From positions 16,120,001 to 16,184,000 of the forward strand of contig NC_091053.1 in the NCBI RefSeq assembly GCF_963966145.1: 64,000 nt of DNA, read 5' to 3'. This DNA comes from Tenebrio molitor. Lineage: Eukaryota > Arthropoda > Insecta > Coleoptera > Tenebrionidae. The position numbers and the translations under genes are program-made. A model generated the notes under the pieces. That model did not search any database. It was not told where the DNA came from and saw only the letters and a list, made by a program, of their open reading frames with translations. Shown one piece after another: positions 12,893 through 24,140 of the stretch (the stretch's first letter is position 1; each line of letters starts with the position of its first letter).

Positions 12893-12969
12893 GATTTTTT
12901 TTTGTGATCCGCTTGAAGATAAAATAGTATATATTATTTTATCTTCAAGCGGATCACAAAAAAAAAATC
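12893..12969. repeat. Near-perfect palindrome, approx. 33-bp arms
   Basis: TTTGTGATCCGCTTGAAGAT pairs with ATCTTCAAGCGGATCACAAA around a small TATA-rich centre near 12931. It would extrude as a long hairpin. Confidence 0.8.
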
Positions 12970-13425
12970 GAACATAAACTCACTTATTTATTTTTCTTTT
13001 CCTGCAGTTACAATCTTCAAATTTTTAAGCGCAAGTAATTTCTACTTCCCTTGTTATTGGTACTTAAAGTTTCGATAATATTAGTAAAGTCTACAATGCT
13101 ATTCATTCTATTCGATGTACTTTCTGCAAATTTCCACGTAAAACTTTCCCAAAATGGTGAATGATCGCGATTTATAATTTTTAGTATCCTGAACTTTTAC
13201 TACGATAGCAGAGCCCAAATCTTCGACATCGAAAGGGGTCACACTTAGTGACAAGTAACTTACAATAATAATTTATAATTCTTCTTCAAGCGAACTCAGA
13301 AATTTTACCTACCTATGTAGCCAGAAACTTTGCATCAGGAGCAAATTATGTAGAAATCATACACTCTTTCGCCCGGGACTGTGGTCGGATTAGATCTACT
13401 CGCACATGGAGTTTGCCGCGATCTG

Positions 13426-13620
13426 CAGTGGCGGCTCGTGAATCCGTAAATGGGGGAGGCAGGTTAATAAATTCTTCTTCACGTAAATTTATTTCTATTT
13501 CATTTATTTTATCAGCCTTACACAGGTGTCCCAAAACTCGCGGATCAAACTTAGAGTGCGTTTTCCTTGGTGGTAATGAAGGTAAAAAACGTTTAGAAAA
13601 ATATTCAGGGTGCAACAGCT
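13426..13620. mobile_element. hAT-type transposon end (truncated)
   Basis: CAGTGGCGGCTCGTG at 13426-13440 has the form of a hAT terminal inverted repeat as known from several animal hAT families. The adjoining DNA has a 70-codon open frame on the minus strand that I do not recognise. No inverted partner (CACGAGCCGCCACTG) was found nearby, so the element appears truncated. Confidence 0.35.
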
Positions 13621-14008
13621 TTTTAGTTATGAATTAATCAAATTGACCAATAGAGCTCGATCTAATTTTCCATTTACGAGAAAATTGAATACCTTCCCTC
13701 AATTGCCAAGCAACGTGTAATTCGTATGAATAATAAAATTATTTTCAATATTTATCTGATCGACTTGTCGGAACAGACGTCAAAAGTGACAGCTACTTTT
13801 GAAATAACCAAAATTGGGATAATTTCGCCAAAGGCAGGCGAAAAAATGTATAGTCTTCACCAGGGAACGCAAGAAATTTCTTCTTCCGGCAATGAATGAA
13901 ATATGGTTTATGACTGCAAATTTTCGAAGCAATTTTAACCTTGAGCTCTACCCGTAACTACTCATTTACTTAGTTACCACAAATGCCTGTAAACTATCAT
14001 TATTTGTT

Positions 14009-14143
14009 CGATACTGTCAGAATTTGAGAATTTTGTCCTGTGTGAACGGAGATTGTATGTCACCACTTGTCAAAACGAAACGTCAAACTAATTTTAAATA
14101 TTTTAAGCGATTTGGAGCCTTTAAAGGGCTTGTCGAACAATAA
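14009..14143 (+). repeat. Dispersed approx. 290-bp repeat, copy 2 (interrupted)
   Basis: TTCGATACTGTCAGAATTTG through CAAAACGAAACGTCAAACTA matches copies 3 and 4. The rest of the unit (AACGTTGTATTCAACTCGTT) resumes at 14575, so about 430 bp is inserted between. The insert starts with TATTAAAGAACGAGTTTTATAAGGGTTG, which recurs at the right edge of the window (63961). Confidence 0.65.
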
Positions 14144-14619
14144 ATAGTATATTAAAGAACGAGTTTTATAAGGGTTGATTTAGCACACGAGTCCCAGGTG
14201 TAGAAAACGACCCGTAGGGGAGTTTTGTATGGGACGAGTGCGCCAATGTTCTTATAAAACGAGTTTTTTATGTTATTTTTTAGAATTTGCACCCTTGTTT
14301 TAATTTTTAAATAAAAAAATTTAATTTTCAAATTCTAGGGAATTTTGTAGTTGGTAATTCAAGGTAACGGATGCAACTACATTTGCAACAGATTTTAAAA
14401 AGTAGAATGAACATTAATATTGGAAGTTTTTTGGTGCAAATGCAATAATACACTGAAATATTGATAAACATTTTCTTAGAGATCTATTAAACTACGAGCG
14501 TTTTAATAGATAGCCATAAACGACTCCAAATTGAATACAATAATCGACCTATTAGAGACGCAAATTCTAAAAACGTTGTATTCAACTCGTTCGTGTGTAA
14601 ATTGGGCTTTTTTGGCACT

Positions 14620-15100
14620 TAGAAGGTGGAAATAAAAGATTAAAAGTGAAGCTGAAATATTTATGAGAAGACAGAAAAACGGAAGAAATTGATCAGTAAA
14701 ATACAAATGCTTAGAATGTGCTTCGAAAGACTCTTCATAAAGCTTCGAAGAAATAAAAATTAAATGCGGGGTTTAAATAAAGAATTAGTATCTTCTGAAA
14801 TGATAAAATATTGAACAAGAAACATAGAAGAAGAAATAAAAATGAATTGGCAAAAACTAATAAAGATGAAAAGGAGAGAAAAAAAACTATGAAGTGGAGA
14901 ATGAAAAATTTAGGATCACAAAAAATTAAAAGTGAAGCTGAAATAGCTATGAGAAGATAGAAAAACGGAAGAAATTGTTCAATAAATTACAAATGCTTAA
15001 TATTGCATGTTTCTAAAGCTTTAAGCTTGCTGGATAAGTCTCGAAGACATAGAAATTAAATGCAGGATTTAAATGAAGCACCAATATCTTCTAAAATGCT
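14620..15100 (-). repeat. Two tandem inverted copies of the obstructor intron repeat
   Basis: Reverse-complement relatives of the 9660-11100 units, about 290 bp apart (AAAGTGAAGCTGAAATA at about 14643 and 14929). Confidence 0.6.
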
Positions 15101-15699
15101 GATGATAATTTATTGTAAGTAAGACAGCGCCTTATGCTTATGCAACACATTATACTCGAACACACAGTGACGGTAAACAGTTTTATAATGTCAGATGATC
15201 CTTCCTAAAAATGTTAAAAGATAAATGACGAAGTTTCTTTGGCCAAGACCAAATGCTTTTGGAAATAATTAAACATTAACGGAGATTTGTCGATATTTAT
15301 CCAGTTATTAGTTTTGGAATGACATTTAAAAGAAATTCGCTCTATGGTGCATTAATATCGAAGAGAAACATAATTGCGGAGTAATTTTATCCTAATTTGA
15401 AAAATTTGTGTTTTCCAATAGAAAGTAGAAACAAAATGAAAGCAGCACCTTTGCAAATTTCGTAAAATGGAGCAAATTTTAATTGCTTCAGACAAATATG
15501 AAAATGAAAAAATTACCAAAAACTGTTGTTGTTCAGTTTTCAAAAAATCTTTGTTTCATTTGAGAATGGAAATGATGTTTTTGTAAAATGTGATGTAAAA
15601 ATATCAAGTACTACATTCTTCAAAATAAATTTTTCTCTTATATCGATTTTCAATATAGAAAAATCAAAATTCAAACACCTTTTAGACAATTGGGAATAC

Positions 15700-16295
15700 T
15701 CTTTTTTTGTTCGACACTGTCAGAATTTGGGAATTTTCTCCTGTGTGAACGGATTTTGATAAATTTGACAACTTGTCAAAACGAAATGTCAAGCTAATTT
15801 TAAAGATTTTCAGCGATTTGGAGCCTTTGGGGGGCTCGTTGAACAAAAAAACGTTGTATTCAACTCGTTTTTGTGTAATTTGGGCGCTTTTTTTGGCACT
15901 CGAGGACCTTAAAAACTCTCGTTTCACTCGAGTTTTAAACTGGCCCACTCATGCCAAAAAAAGCCCAAATTACACACGAACTCTTTAAATAAACTACTAT
16001 TTTTGTTCGACACTGTCAGAATTTGAGATTTTTCTCCTGTGTGAACGGGTTTTGATGAATTTGACAACTTGTCAAAACGAAACGTCAAGCTAATTTTAAA
16101 GATTTTCAGCCATTTGGAGCCTTTGGGGGGGCTCGTCGAACAAAAAAACGTTGTATTCAACTCGTTCTTGTGTAATTTGCGCTTTTTTGGCACTCGTGGA
16201 CCTTTAAAACTCTCGTTGCACTCGAGTTTTAAACTGGCACTCATGCCAAAAAAAGTCCAAATTACACACGAACTCGTTAAATAAATAACTATTAT
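15700..16295 (+). repeat. Dispersed approx. 290-bp repeat, copies 3 and 4 in tandem
   Basis: Two head-to-tail units (15700-15985 and 16005-16295). Each runs from TTTTGTTCGACACTGTCAGA to TTACACACGAACTC. They are more similar to each other than to the other copies. Confidence 0.8.
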
Positions 16296-16657
16296 CACGT
16301 TTTGGCACATTTCACGAATATAAATTAGATATTTTTTCCAAAAACGTACTTGTCTTCATTTTTTTTTTTACTTGGAGTACACTGGAAAATATTTTCTTTT
16401 TTTGTGAATCGGGGTCGACTTCGCGCTCCGCCCCGTACGGCCGTGCACGCATACCTCGAAAAGTGTGACACTTAAAAACCGTAAGTAAATTCTCTTTCCG
16501 AAATTATTACATTCAGTCCATTAATCGAAGCGAAAAAAGTAACAGTTGGTAAATTATAGAGAGAATAATTGGCGAAGATGACAGATTAGTTTTCTCTTCG
16601 ATAGGAAATTTAACGGCCATGTCAGAGATGATTCGGAATTTGAATGTCTCTCTCCGG

Positions 16658-16692
16658 TATAAAAGTTGGTTCACTGACCTAATTGTTCAGTT
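16658..16692 (+). promoter_or_regulatory. TATA box plus initiator
   Basis: TATAAAAG begins at 16658 and an arthropod initiator-like TTCAGTT lies at 16687, placing the predicted start about 31 bp downstream of the TATA box. It is about 105 bp upstream of the start codon at 16795. TATA/initiator promoters suit strongly and temporally expressed genes such as cuticle genes. Confidence 0.7.
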
Positions 16693-16794
16693 TACTGAGT
16701 GTGTTTTGACTGCAGTGGCCGACTTAAGTGTGTTTTCTTCAACGACGACTCCGATAACGTGTTCCTGGTTCTGCTTGCGTCTACTTTTTGCAAA

Positions 16795-19415
16795 ATGAAG
16801 GTAAGTCTACACCTTTTTTCACCTTTGAGATCGCCTTTTCACCCAAAATTTGAACAAGAAGTTGTATTTTTCAAATTACATTTTGCAAAATAAATTTTCC
16901 TGCAATAATAAGACATTTTACACTATTTTCAAAATGAAATAAAACCAATATTCGCATATTTATAAAATTCGTAGCTGTAAACAATTATACAGGGTGACTC
17001 AAAAACACGTGTGCTAATTTTAACCAGTGGAAGAGCTCGCCAATTTATGAAACTTTTCTCTATAACAATTTTACGAAAAAGCATTGCAAATTGATTTAAA
17101 GTGTAAATAAAAAAGAAATCAGTCAAATAGTCAATTTTAACTGTCAAACAATTTTTTTTACAAACATTTTTTGTTTTTCAAAATGGAAATATGGCGTTTT
17201 GACTTTTTTTTTTATTTTCAGACAAAAATAATTCTACAATTATTTTATTATTTGACGAGTTCTTGTGTAAATTGGGGTTTTTTGGCACGAGTGGGCCAAA
17301 AAAGCCCAATTGACACAAGAACGAGTTGAATACAACGTTTTTTTTGTTGGACGAGCCCCTTAAAGGCTCCAAATCGCTTAAAATCTTTAAAATTAGCTTG
17401 ACGTTTCGTTTTGACAAGTGGTGACATTTATGAAAATCCGTTCACATAGGAGAAAATTCTCAAATTCTGACCGTGTCGAACAAAAAAGGTTTTAAAAACT
17501 AAAACTTTTAAACACCGTTCACGTTGTTTTGGCATAATGGGAGGCCATGATTTATTTTTCTAACGTTGGACACACGTTTGATTCCCGTCACTGAAGTGCT
17601 TGTCATGCGGACCTGTCAAAATGAACATAACATGTTGCTGAATCTGACTACTCTTCTATTGCAAACTAGTAAATCTGACAATAATGCACTAGACATTGAC
17701 GCTGTTTATAACCTCAAACTTAGAAAAACATAACCTAATTCAACAGAGAGCTTAACTATCAAATTAAATTGAAATTTTCCATGGCCTCCCATTATGCCAA
17801 AACATCCATCGACCTACTTGTCCGCCACAAAAACTCCAACAATTTGAATTTTTTCGTCCACTTCTGAAACTCCGGAAGGAACAACCCGGTCGTCCATACA
17901 CTGACCTGGATCATTAGATTTCTCCATATTTGCTCCGGTAAAACTCGAGCATCTAAAATACTGTTTACCGGTAATATCCAGGTCATTGAATGCGATCCGT
18001 CGTAATATTCCACCTGACCTACACTGGTCGTTCAAAAACGAATTCGATGTCGCTTCCCGCTGAACCGCTTCTTCTTCCAGATCGACGTCTGCCTCGCCGT
18101 CTTGCTCGCCGCCCACTTGACCCTGGCCGAGTACCCCCGCCTCAAGTACCGCGGGCCGCCCCCCTTCCCGAAGCCGCCCCCGTTCCATCACTACGCCAAG
18201 AAGTGGCAGCAGCACCCGCCCCGGCCCCCCATCAGGGCCCGCCCCATCCCCGTCCACATGCCCAACCACCACAAGATCCCCATGGGGGTGTCGGCGTCCG
18301 TCAACCGCCCGGTGGCGGTGCCCGTCAGGGCCTTCTGGAAGCACACCCAGACCACCTTCAGGACGCCCGTCGAGACCCACTACATGACCTCGGCGCCGGT
18401 CCTCCCCAAGAAGGTGTTTCAGTCGTCGCCCGCCATCTTGGCACAAGAGTATGACTTTCACGTCCAGAGCAACAACATACCCACGCCCATCAAGACCATC
18501 AAGCAGATCGGCGAAAAAGGACCCATCCACACGATCCCAGCACCCAATCTGAGTCCAGCCGACAAGCCTCTGGTTCTGGAGGAGCTCAAGCCCCAAGTCC
18601 AGAGACAACACGAAATCCAGAGACAACCGGAAGTCGTCTCGTACGTCCAGATCCAGAAGGCCCACCAGTACCAAGTGACGGAAGCACCGGAACTGGCCTA
18701 CAAGAATTACTTCGACAACTCCTACCACTCTCAGAACCTGGGAACCAACCTGGGGCCCAACGAACTCTACCACCTGATCAACGCCTACTCCCAGCAGTCC
18801 CCCACGATCGCGGTGCCGATCCTTCAGGACTCCCAACAGGACTACCTCCAGCAGTTCCCGTCGCTGCTGCCCCAGCAACCGCAAAACTTCGTCGACCAGC
18901 TCTCCCAGGAGCACGTGGCCATGGACAAGAGCAGCTTCGACGAGCCCGCCCAGAAGAAGGAGTTGTCGACGTCTCTGGTAACGGCCGCCTATAATCTTGA
19001 ACCGGAAGCTTCGGAGTCAGTGGTGCACTCCCAGTACGTGCAGAACTTCTTCGACACCAGACAAGACGGCAACAACGTGGAGCCGGACGCCAAACCCAGC
19101 GAGAAGAACGACACCACGCAACCGGAGGGATTTTACGTGAGTCTCCCCAACAAGGAGACGGCGGAGTCCCTCGCCTCGTTGCAAGCCGCCGGCAAGCTAA
19201 ACAGCAACCTGATGCAGATGGCCAAGAACAAGGTACCGGTTTCGATCTATGTGCCTGATGATGAGACGCGGTCACGTGACGGGGCGAGCCAATCGCGCGA
19301 CGACGACGAGCCGACGTACGACGACTACGACCAATCCGAGGAGGACCTGATGACGGAGGAGGCGGAGCAAGATAGGGACGACGCCTTCGGCCACAGGCTC
19401 AGACCAAAGACGTGA
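16795..19415 (+). CDS. Secreted Pro/Gln/His-rich protein, probably cuticle-associated
   Basis: Two exons: 16795-16800 (only ATG AAG, phase 0) and 18081-19415; 446 aa. Having the first exon stop just after the start codon is common in insect cuticle genes. The N-terminus MKIDVCLAVLLAAHLTLAEY is a signal peptide. It is followed by a Pro/Lys/His-rich stretch (about residues 20-75), a Gln- and Tyr-rich middle, a segment with FYVSLPNKETAESLASL near residue 350, and an acidic C-terminal tail. I see no chitin-binding domain, Rebers-Riddiford motif or transmembrane helix, and do not recognise the family. Its position beside two obstructor genes and its TATA promoter suggest extracellular-matrix or cuticle function; this is inference. 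The 1.3-kb intron holds a repeat and a MITE. Confidence 0.8.
17250..17488 (-). repeat. Dispersed approx. 290-bp repeat, copy 5
   Basis: Same orientation and order as copy 1 (1063-1358), inside the intron of the secreted-protein gene. Confidence 0.75.
17526..17803. mobile_element. 278-bp MITE with perfect 24-bp terminal inverted repeats
   Basis: GTTTTGGCATAATGGGAGGC at 17526 and its exact inverse GCCTCCCATTATGCCAAAAC ending at 17803 (24 bp each). An inverted, end-truncated relative lies at 20432-20630. No target duplication is clear. Confidence 0.85.
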
Positions 19416-19513
19416 TCAAACTATACTATTTATTATTGTTCGTTGTTGTATTTACGTTATTTATTTATTTATACGTTTGCCGCCGTTGTATTTTCTTGTT
19501 TTAATTGTTGTTG

Positions 19514-19519
19514 AATAAA
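19514..19519 (+). terminator. Poly(A) signal AATAAA of the secreted-protein gene
   Basis: AATAAA lies about 100 bp after the stop codon, inside a TTTATT-rich 3' UTR. Confidence 0.7.
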
Positions 19520-20139
19520 ATGTGTAATACTAGAAGACTTGACACGGTTTCTTGGCACTTCCACTTTTGTCCATGCTGACCTCAAATTTCCCGGTTTAAA
19601 TGGACACCTCCGTAATTGTTGTTGCAAATGTTGTTTGATTTGTTGAAGTGGCGCATGTCGTGCCTTTCTCGGCTGCTTCGGAAGTGGGACTGGAAAAAGT
19701 GGTGAAAGCCTTTCGTGAAATGTCTAAATTTCGAAGGAAATGGAATTAGAAAATCTTGAACCAGATTTATGTTGTGGCAATTATCGAAAATGTTAAAGAA
19801 CAAGACGACGGGGGAGAAAATATGCAGTAAGAATAGAATCTAAGCGAAATCAATTGGATTAAATCTGGTCAGGTCGAGGTATGCAGTACAAAAAAAAACT
19901 GCATATGAGGGTTATTACGTAACAAATGACGAAGAATATGGTTAAATAGATAAGAAAACTTAATTTTCAAGGTAAAAAACTTTCGAATAATTTCTACAGA
20001 TTCCAAAGAAAATTGAAATTTCTTTTTTTTAAATAAAGTTTCAAAATGAATTTTATTCTGCAAAATTGATTCATCTTCTTCTTTTTGTGTAAGCATTTTA
20101 TTTTATTTGGACTATACTGTATTGTTATACTAAGGACAA

Positions 20140-20415
20140 CGTAACATTTTATCTGCCCCGCCCATTTCATTTTCTTAGTTACCAATCAAATAGGTTGTTA
20201 AGATGATCTGATTTACACAGTAAAAATTTCTGACATTCGAATTGTCTTAATGACATTTTATTTTTTAGAACCTAAAACAATAATTGTGGACTTGACAGCA
20301 AAATTCTAACCTTAACTTTTTTAGGTGGCAAATGTGATGAAAAGTTGTACAGATTGAATCTGGCTTTGATTCTGATTGGTCAATTTTAGTGGGCGGAGCA
20401 GATAAAAAGTTATAA
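20140..20415. mobile_element. MITE with approx. 24-bp inverted repeats
   Basis: GTAACATTTTATCTGCCCCG at 20141 is matched by the inverse of TGGGCGGAGCAGATAAAAAG at 20391, 22 of 24 positions over the full arm. Interior non-coding. Confidence 0.7.
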
Positions 20416-20431
20416 CGGCAATACTATAAAA

Positions 20432-20630
20432 AGTTATGTTTTTCTAAGTTTGAGGTTATAAATAGCGTCAATGTCTAGTGCATTGTTGTCAGTTTTACTA
20501 GTTTGCAATAGAAGAATAGTCAGATTCAGCAACATGTTATGTTCATTTTGACAGGTCCGCATGTCACACAGTGTGTCCAACGTTAAAAAAATTAATGATT
20601 GCCTCCCATTGTACCAAAACAACGTGAATG
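20432..20630. mobile_element. Truncated inverted relative of the 17526 MITE
   Basis: GTTTTTCTAAGTTTGAGGTT through CAACATGTTATGTTCATTTT matches the inner part of 17526-17803 in reverse. One terminal repeat is missing. It abuts the preceding MITE. Confidence 0.75.
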
Positions 20631-20639
20631 GTGTTCATA

Positions 20640-22097
20640 TATTTAAAAAAATGTCTTGGGGGACAATGATTCAGTTTAATTAAAAAATAGTTTGTGCTAA
20701 CAAGAGCACATTTTCTCATAATGGTGCTCTCCAAATTACTGCAACTCTCACTGTCAGAATCAAGAAAAATTTCACATTTTTATGGTTTTAAAAGCAAGAA
20801 GAGGTAATTGTGAGATTACAGTTTAGAGTAAGATTGATGTAAAGAAAATGAAGCCGAAACGAGTCCTGAATTATGCATAAAAAAATCCTCTTGCAACAAG
20901 ACGGTGCAATTCCACATTTTATCGTTACGGTAGTAAAGTGAAACATAAATCACGGTCACATTCTCATGATTTCATTATTCTCAATTTGTTTAGTAAAATA
21001 AACAAGAATAGATTTAGAAAAAAATAAGAACCTGCTGAACCACAACATTCTTCGCAAATAAAGTAATCTTCATTTGGACACCTGTTAAAAAATCTTCCGT
21101 ACGTACAAGTACGAGCCACTTTCTTCAATTTATTCTTCCGCAATAAAAATTATTCGCAAATAATTTCAGCCGTGCTGCACTGAGAATTGCACCGATTAAC
21201 AATGCCACAAAAATTAACTTTCCCACACACTTCTTATGTGTAAACAACTTTCTATTCTTCCGTAATTTCGTTGAAAAACCCTCATAAAGACCAAAAAAGT
21301 AGGCATCATCATTTTAGACTCGTTAACAAGTTCAATGCAAGGACGTTCTTCTGCATATAAAAGTGTCACGACTTTGAAAGTGTGCCACGGCATGCTCTCA
21401 ACTACACTTCACACTAAATTTGAAGCGTGTGTACTCTTCACAACGTAACAATTTTCGGCACGAGATTCGTGGACAATGTATGAAAAGCGAAATTGAAAAC
21501 AAAAACTAATTTGTTTGGGAATTTCTAGGAGACTGTAGGCAACCAACTGTACAAAGATTGAATGTAACAACAACAAGAGAATCATATTGGGAGTTGCGTA
21601 ATTGGTAATTAATAATGATATTCGTCTTGATTTTTCTTTATGGAGTAAATAAATTGTGTCAAGAGTATCTTTTAAATTTTAGCGCTTGGTGTAGTTCGCC
21701 GAAACGCCAACAATGGCAGCACTAGTACTGAAGTTGTTGTGTTTTAATGTGAAGTTTTAAGATTTTTTTTATAATAATCCCAATGTCGCAAACGCTTTAG
21801 AGGAGTAGTATTGGGTGCTCTTTAAAATAGTCTAGATCTGAGTAGCAATTAAGACGGCAAAGACTGTACCGGAGTGTGAATATTTGTACTTACGACGTGC
21901 ACATGCTCCAGCTGACAATCAGGTAGAAGTGGTGTCTTAAGGCGGGCCATTCGCGGCGATACGAATCAAATCGGCGATAATTTGCTTTGGGACGGTCCGG
22001 AGGTGGATTTCAGGTGGGAATTTTGCGGAAAAACTGCAAGAAAAAGTAATAATCATCAGGAATAGTGGATGGTGTTAAATGTTGGGAAAAAGTTAAC
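20640..22097. other. Intergenic DNA upstream of the HMG20A-like gene
   Basis: Mostly AT-rich with no recognised gene. The last 250 bp, with a GC-richer patch at 21890-22010, is the likely promoter and leader of the HMG20A-like gene. Confidence 0.4.
21356..21390 (+). promoter_or_regulatory. Possible orphan TATA promoter
   Basis: ATATAAAAG at about 21356 is followed 30 bp on by CTCTCAACTACAC. No convincing coding exon follows before the HMG20A-like gene, so this is weak. It might serve a non-coding leader. Confidence 0.25.
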
Positions 22098-23649
22098 ATG
22101 GAAGAGAATGTTTTGAGTTACGGTACGATGGACGAGGCTTACGACCTTCTGCAGAACGGCATCTTGGTCGAGACTAGCAAAGGGTAATGATGGCGGGTTC
22201 AGGTGGATGATTATGCGTTTATGTAACTTTGCAGCTTGGTATGCATGTCACTCAGCGACGCCATCTCGTCGTCCGACCTAAACCTGTCAGTGGAGGATTT
22301 AAAAAACGTGGCGACCGAGCTGATCTCACAGCAGAACGTCGAGATCCCCGACAAAATCTGCCTGAAAACGTCGCTAACTTCCGACAGCGATGGCTTCTCG
22401 AGCGAGTGCAGCGACGTCGGTTTCGTTTCCGGCGGCTTCGTCGCCGAGTCGCTGGCCGCCCCCAAGGACCCCAAATTCGTCCTGATGAAGACGTTACCTT
22501 GCGCCAAGATCCAGGACTCCAAGCCAGGTTCTACTTTGAAAATTGTGTAACAGCTAACTTCATTTGGTCTTTGACAGTTGGGAGTGAAGTTGCGCCCGTC
22601 CAAAATCCCCAAGACAAGGCTGCCAATATCGACGTGCACAAACCCCCCAAGCGGAGGGGCGGCTGGCCCAAAGGCAGGAAACGCAAACCTGAACTCATGA
22701 ATCTGCCCCCTAAGGCGCCCGCCACCGGGTATAATCTGTACCTGAACGAACAGCGCAAGCTTTTCAAAGACAGCAATTTAGTTTTTCACGAGATTACCAA
22801 AGTTATAGGCAATAAGTGGTCGAATTTGAGCTTGGAGGAGAAGAGGCCCTATTTGGCTAAGGCTGAGGAGGACAAGAGGCGGTACAGAGAGGAGCTGAAG
22901 CAGTACCGGCAGTCGGACGCGTACCGGGCCTATCTGGCCAAGAAGAGGCGCAACAGGTTGCAGAACAACGTGCTCTCAGAGAGCGATATGGATGCCACAG
23001 ATGAGATTGACGTAAGTCGAGTTGGAAGTTAAAGCTTGTCTTTAAATCTTATTGGTGATTGTTTAGGACGAGGACAACGAGGAACTATACTGCAGGACTT
23101 GCGACCAGTGGTTCCACAACCTGCACAACAAGCGTGAGCACCTGCAGGGCCGCCAACACACTCAATCCGTTGCCGGCGACATCAAGCGCGAGCTGGACAT
23201 ATCAGCTTCGGACAGCGGAATCCTGAGCACCTCTCTCGACGAGTCGAGCCTCGACGCCATGCCCAACATATCAAAACTCAAACCCGACGAGAAAAACGCA
23301 ACTTCCAACTCAGTTTACGACTCCATGGTCAGTCTAGTATCAGCAGTGTCAAGTACGTGTCTATAGAGATTTGCGCATAGACTAAACGTTGGTTTCAGGG
23401 CAGGAAAAAGAAATCCAAGCGCTGCACAGGAGACTCCAAGAGACCGCCATGACCCAGAACGCCCTCTGCCAGCAGTTGAACGCCCTAAGGCAGAGGCATG
23501 TCAAGCTGAAGAACGACTTGAGCAGCCTGAAGGAGCACGAGCGCAACATGGAGGCCAAAGTGTCGCACCTGTGGCAAGTGCCCAGTTGGTTCATCATAAC
23601 GGACTTCAATACGGAAACTTCGACGGATTTTAACGACGGTAGCGAGTAG
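22098..23649 (+). CDS. HMG20A: HMG20A/HMG20B-like HMG-box chromatin protein
   Basis: Five exons with short introns (46-55 bp): 22098-22183, 22235-22527, 22578-23011, 23067-23352, 23399-23649; 449 aa. A basic lead (RRGGWPKGRKRK) runs into an HMG box at about residues 170-240, beginning KAPATGYNLYLNEQRK. Then come a C2H2 finger (C-x2-C-x12-H-x5-H, about 278-302) and a C-terminal coiled coil (about 370-425). The KRGWPKGKKRK lead plus the box matches vertebrate HMG20A/iBRAF and HMG20B/BRAF35, subunits linked to the LSD1-CoREST histone demethylase complex. The C2H2 finger between box and coiled coil is not something I recall in the vertebrate proteins and may be insect-specific. The start is the first ATG giving consistent phase. 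Nuclear; regulation not visible. Confidence 0.88.
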
Positions 23650-23737
23650 AGCGCCCCCACATGTAAAATTCTTACTTTGAGGTTATGGGTTATTGTTTTA
23701 TTTGTAATTTCTATTCGGGACGCCAATAATAAGTTGA

Positions 23738-23743
23738 AATAAA
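23738..23743 (+). terminator. Poly(A) signal AATAAA of the HMG20A-like gene
   Basis: AATAAA lies about 90 bp after the stop codon. Confidence 0.65.
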
Positions 23744-24140
23744 ACGCAGCTCAGGTCGACGAACAATATCAAAAGTAGAGGGTCACGTGGAGTCAGCTCA
23801 GCTGTCAAAGTTTTTTTTACTGTTGAATGTTAAGTTAAAAACTGAAAATCATAATTTGACAATACAATAGAGTGTCGGGAAATGAGGGTCAGTTTGAATG
23901 ACAGCGCCAACTAGTCAGTTTAAATGACAGTTGTGTACTTGAAGTGATATTTTTATAGAGTGACTATCAAAATAGGAATTAATGTGTTTTCTGTGTAGGA
24001 GGGACTAAATTTTGTTGTACGTTTGCACTAGTTTTTGTCGTACCACTAGAGGGCGGTGGAATACAAAGTGAAGCTTCAAGGTCGCGCGCAGCCATTTGCC
24101 AACGAGGCAAACAATCATTGTTAATTCTATTATTTCGTGA

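Noticed and set aside
17814..18914. 366-aa minus-strand open frame
   Set aside because: It is the antisense of the GC-rich exon of the secreted-protein gene, low in complexity (Leu/Gly/Val/Asp), with no start or splice context.
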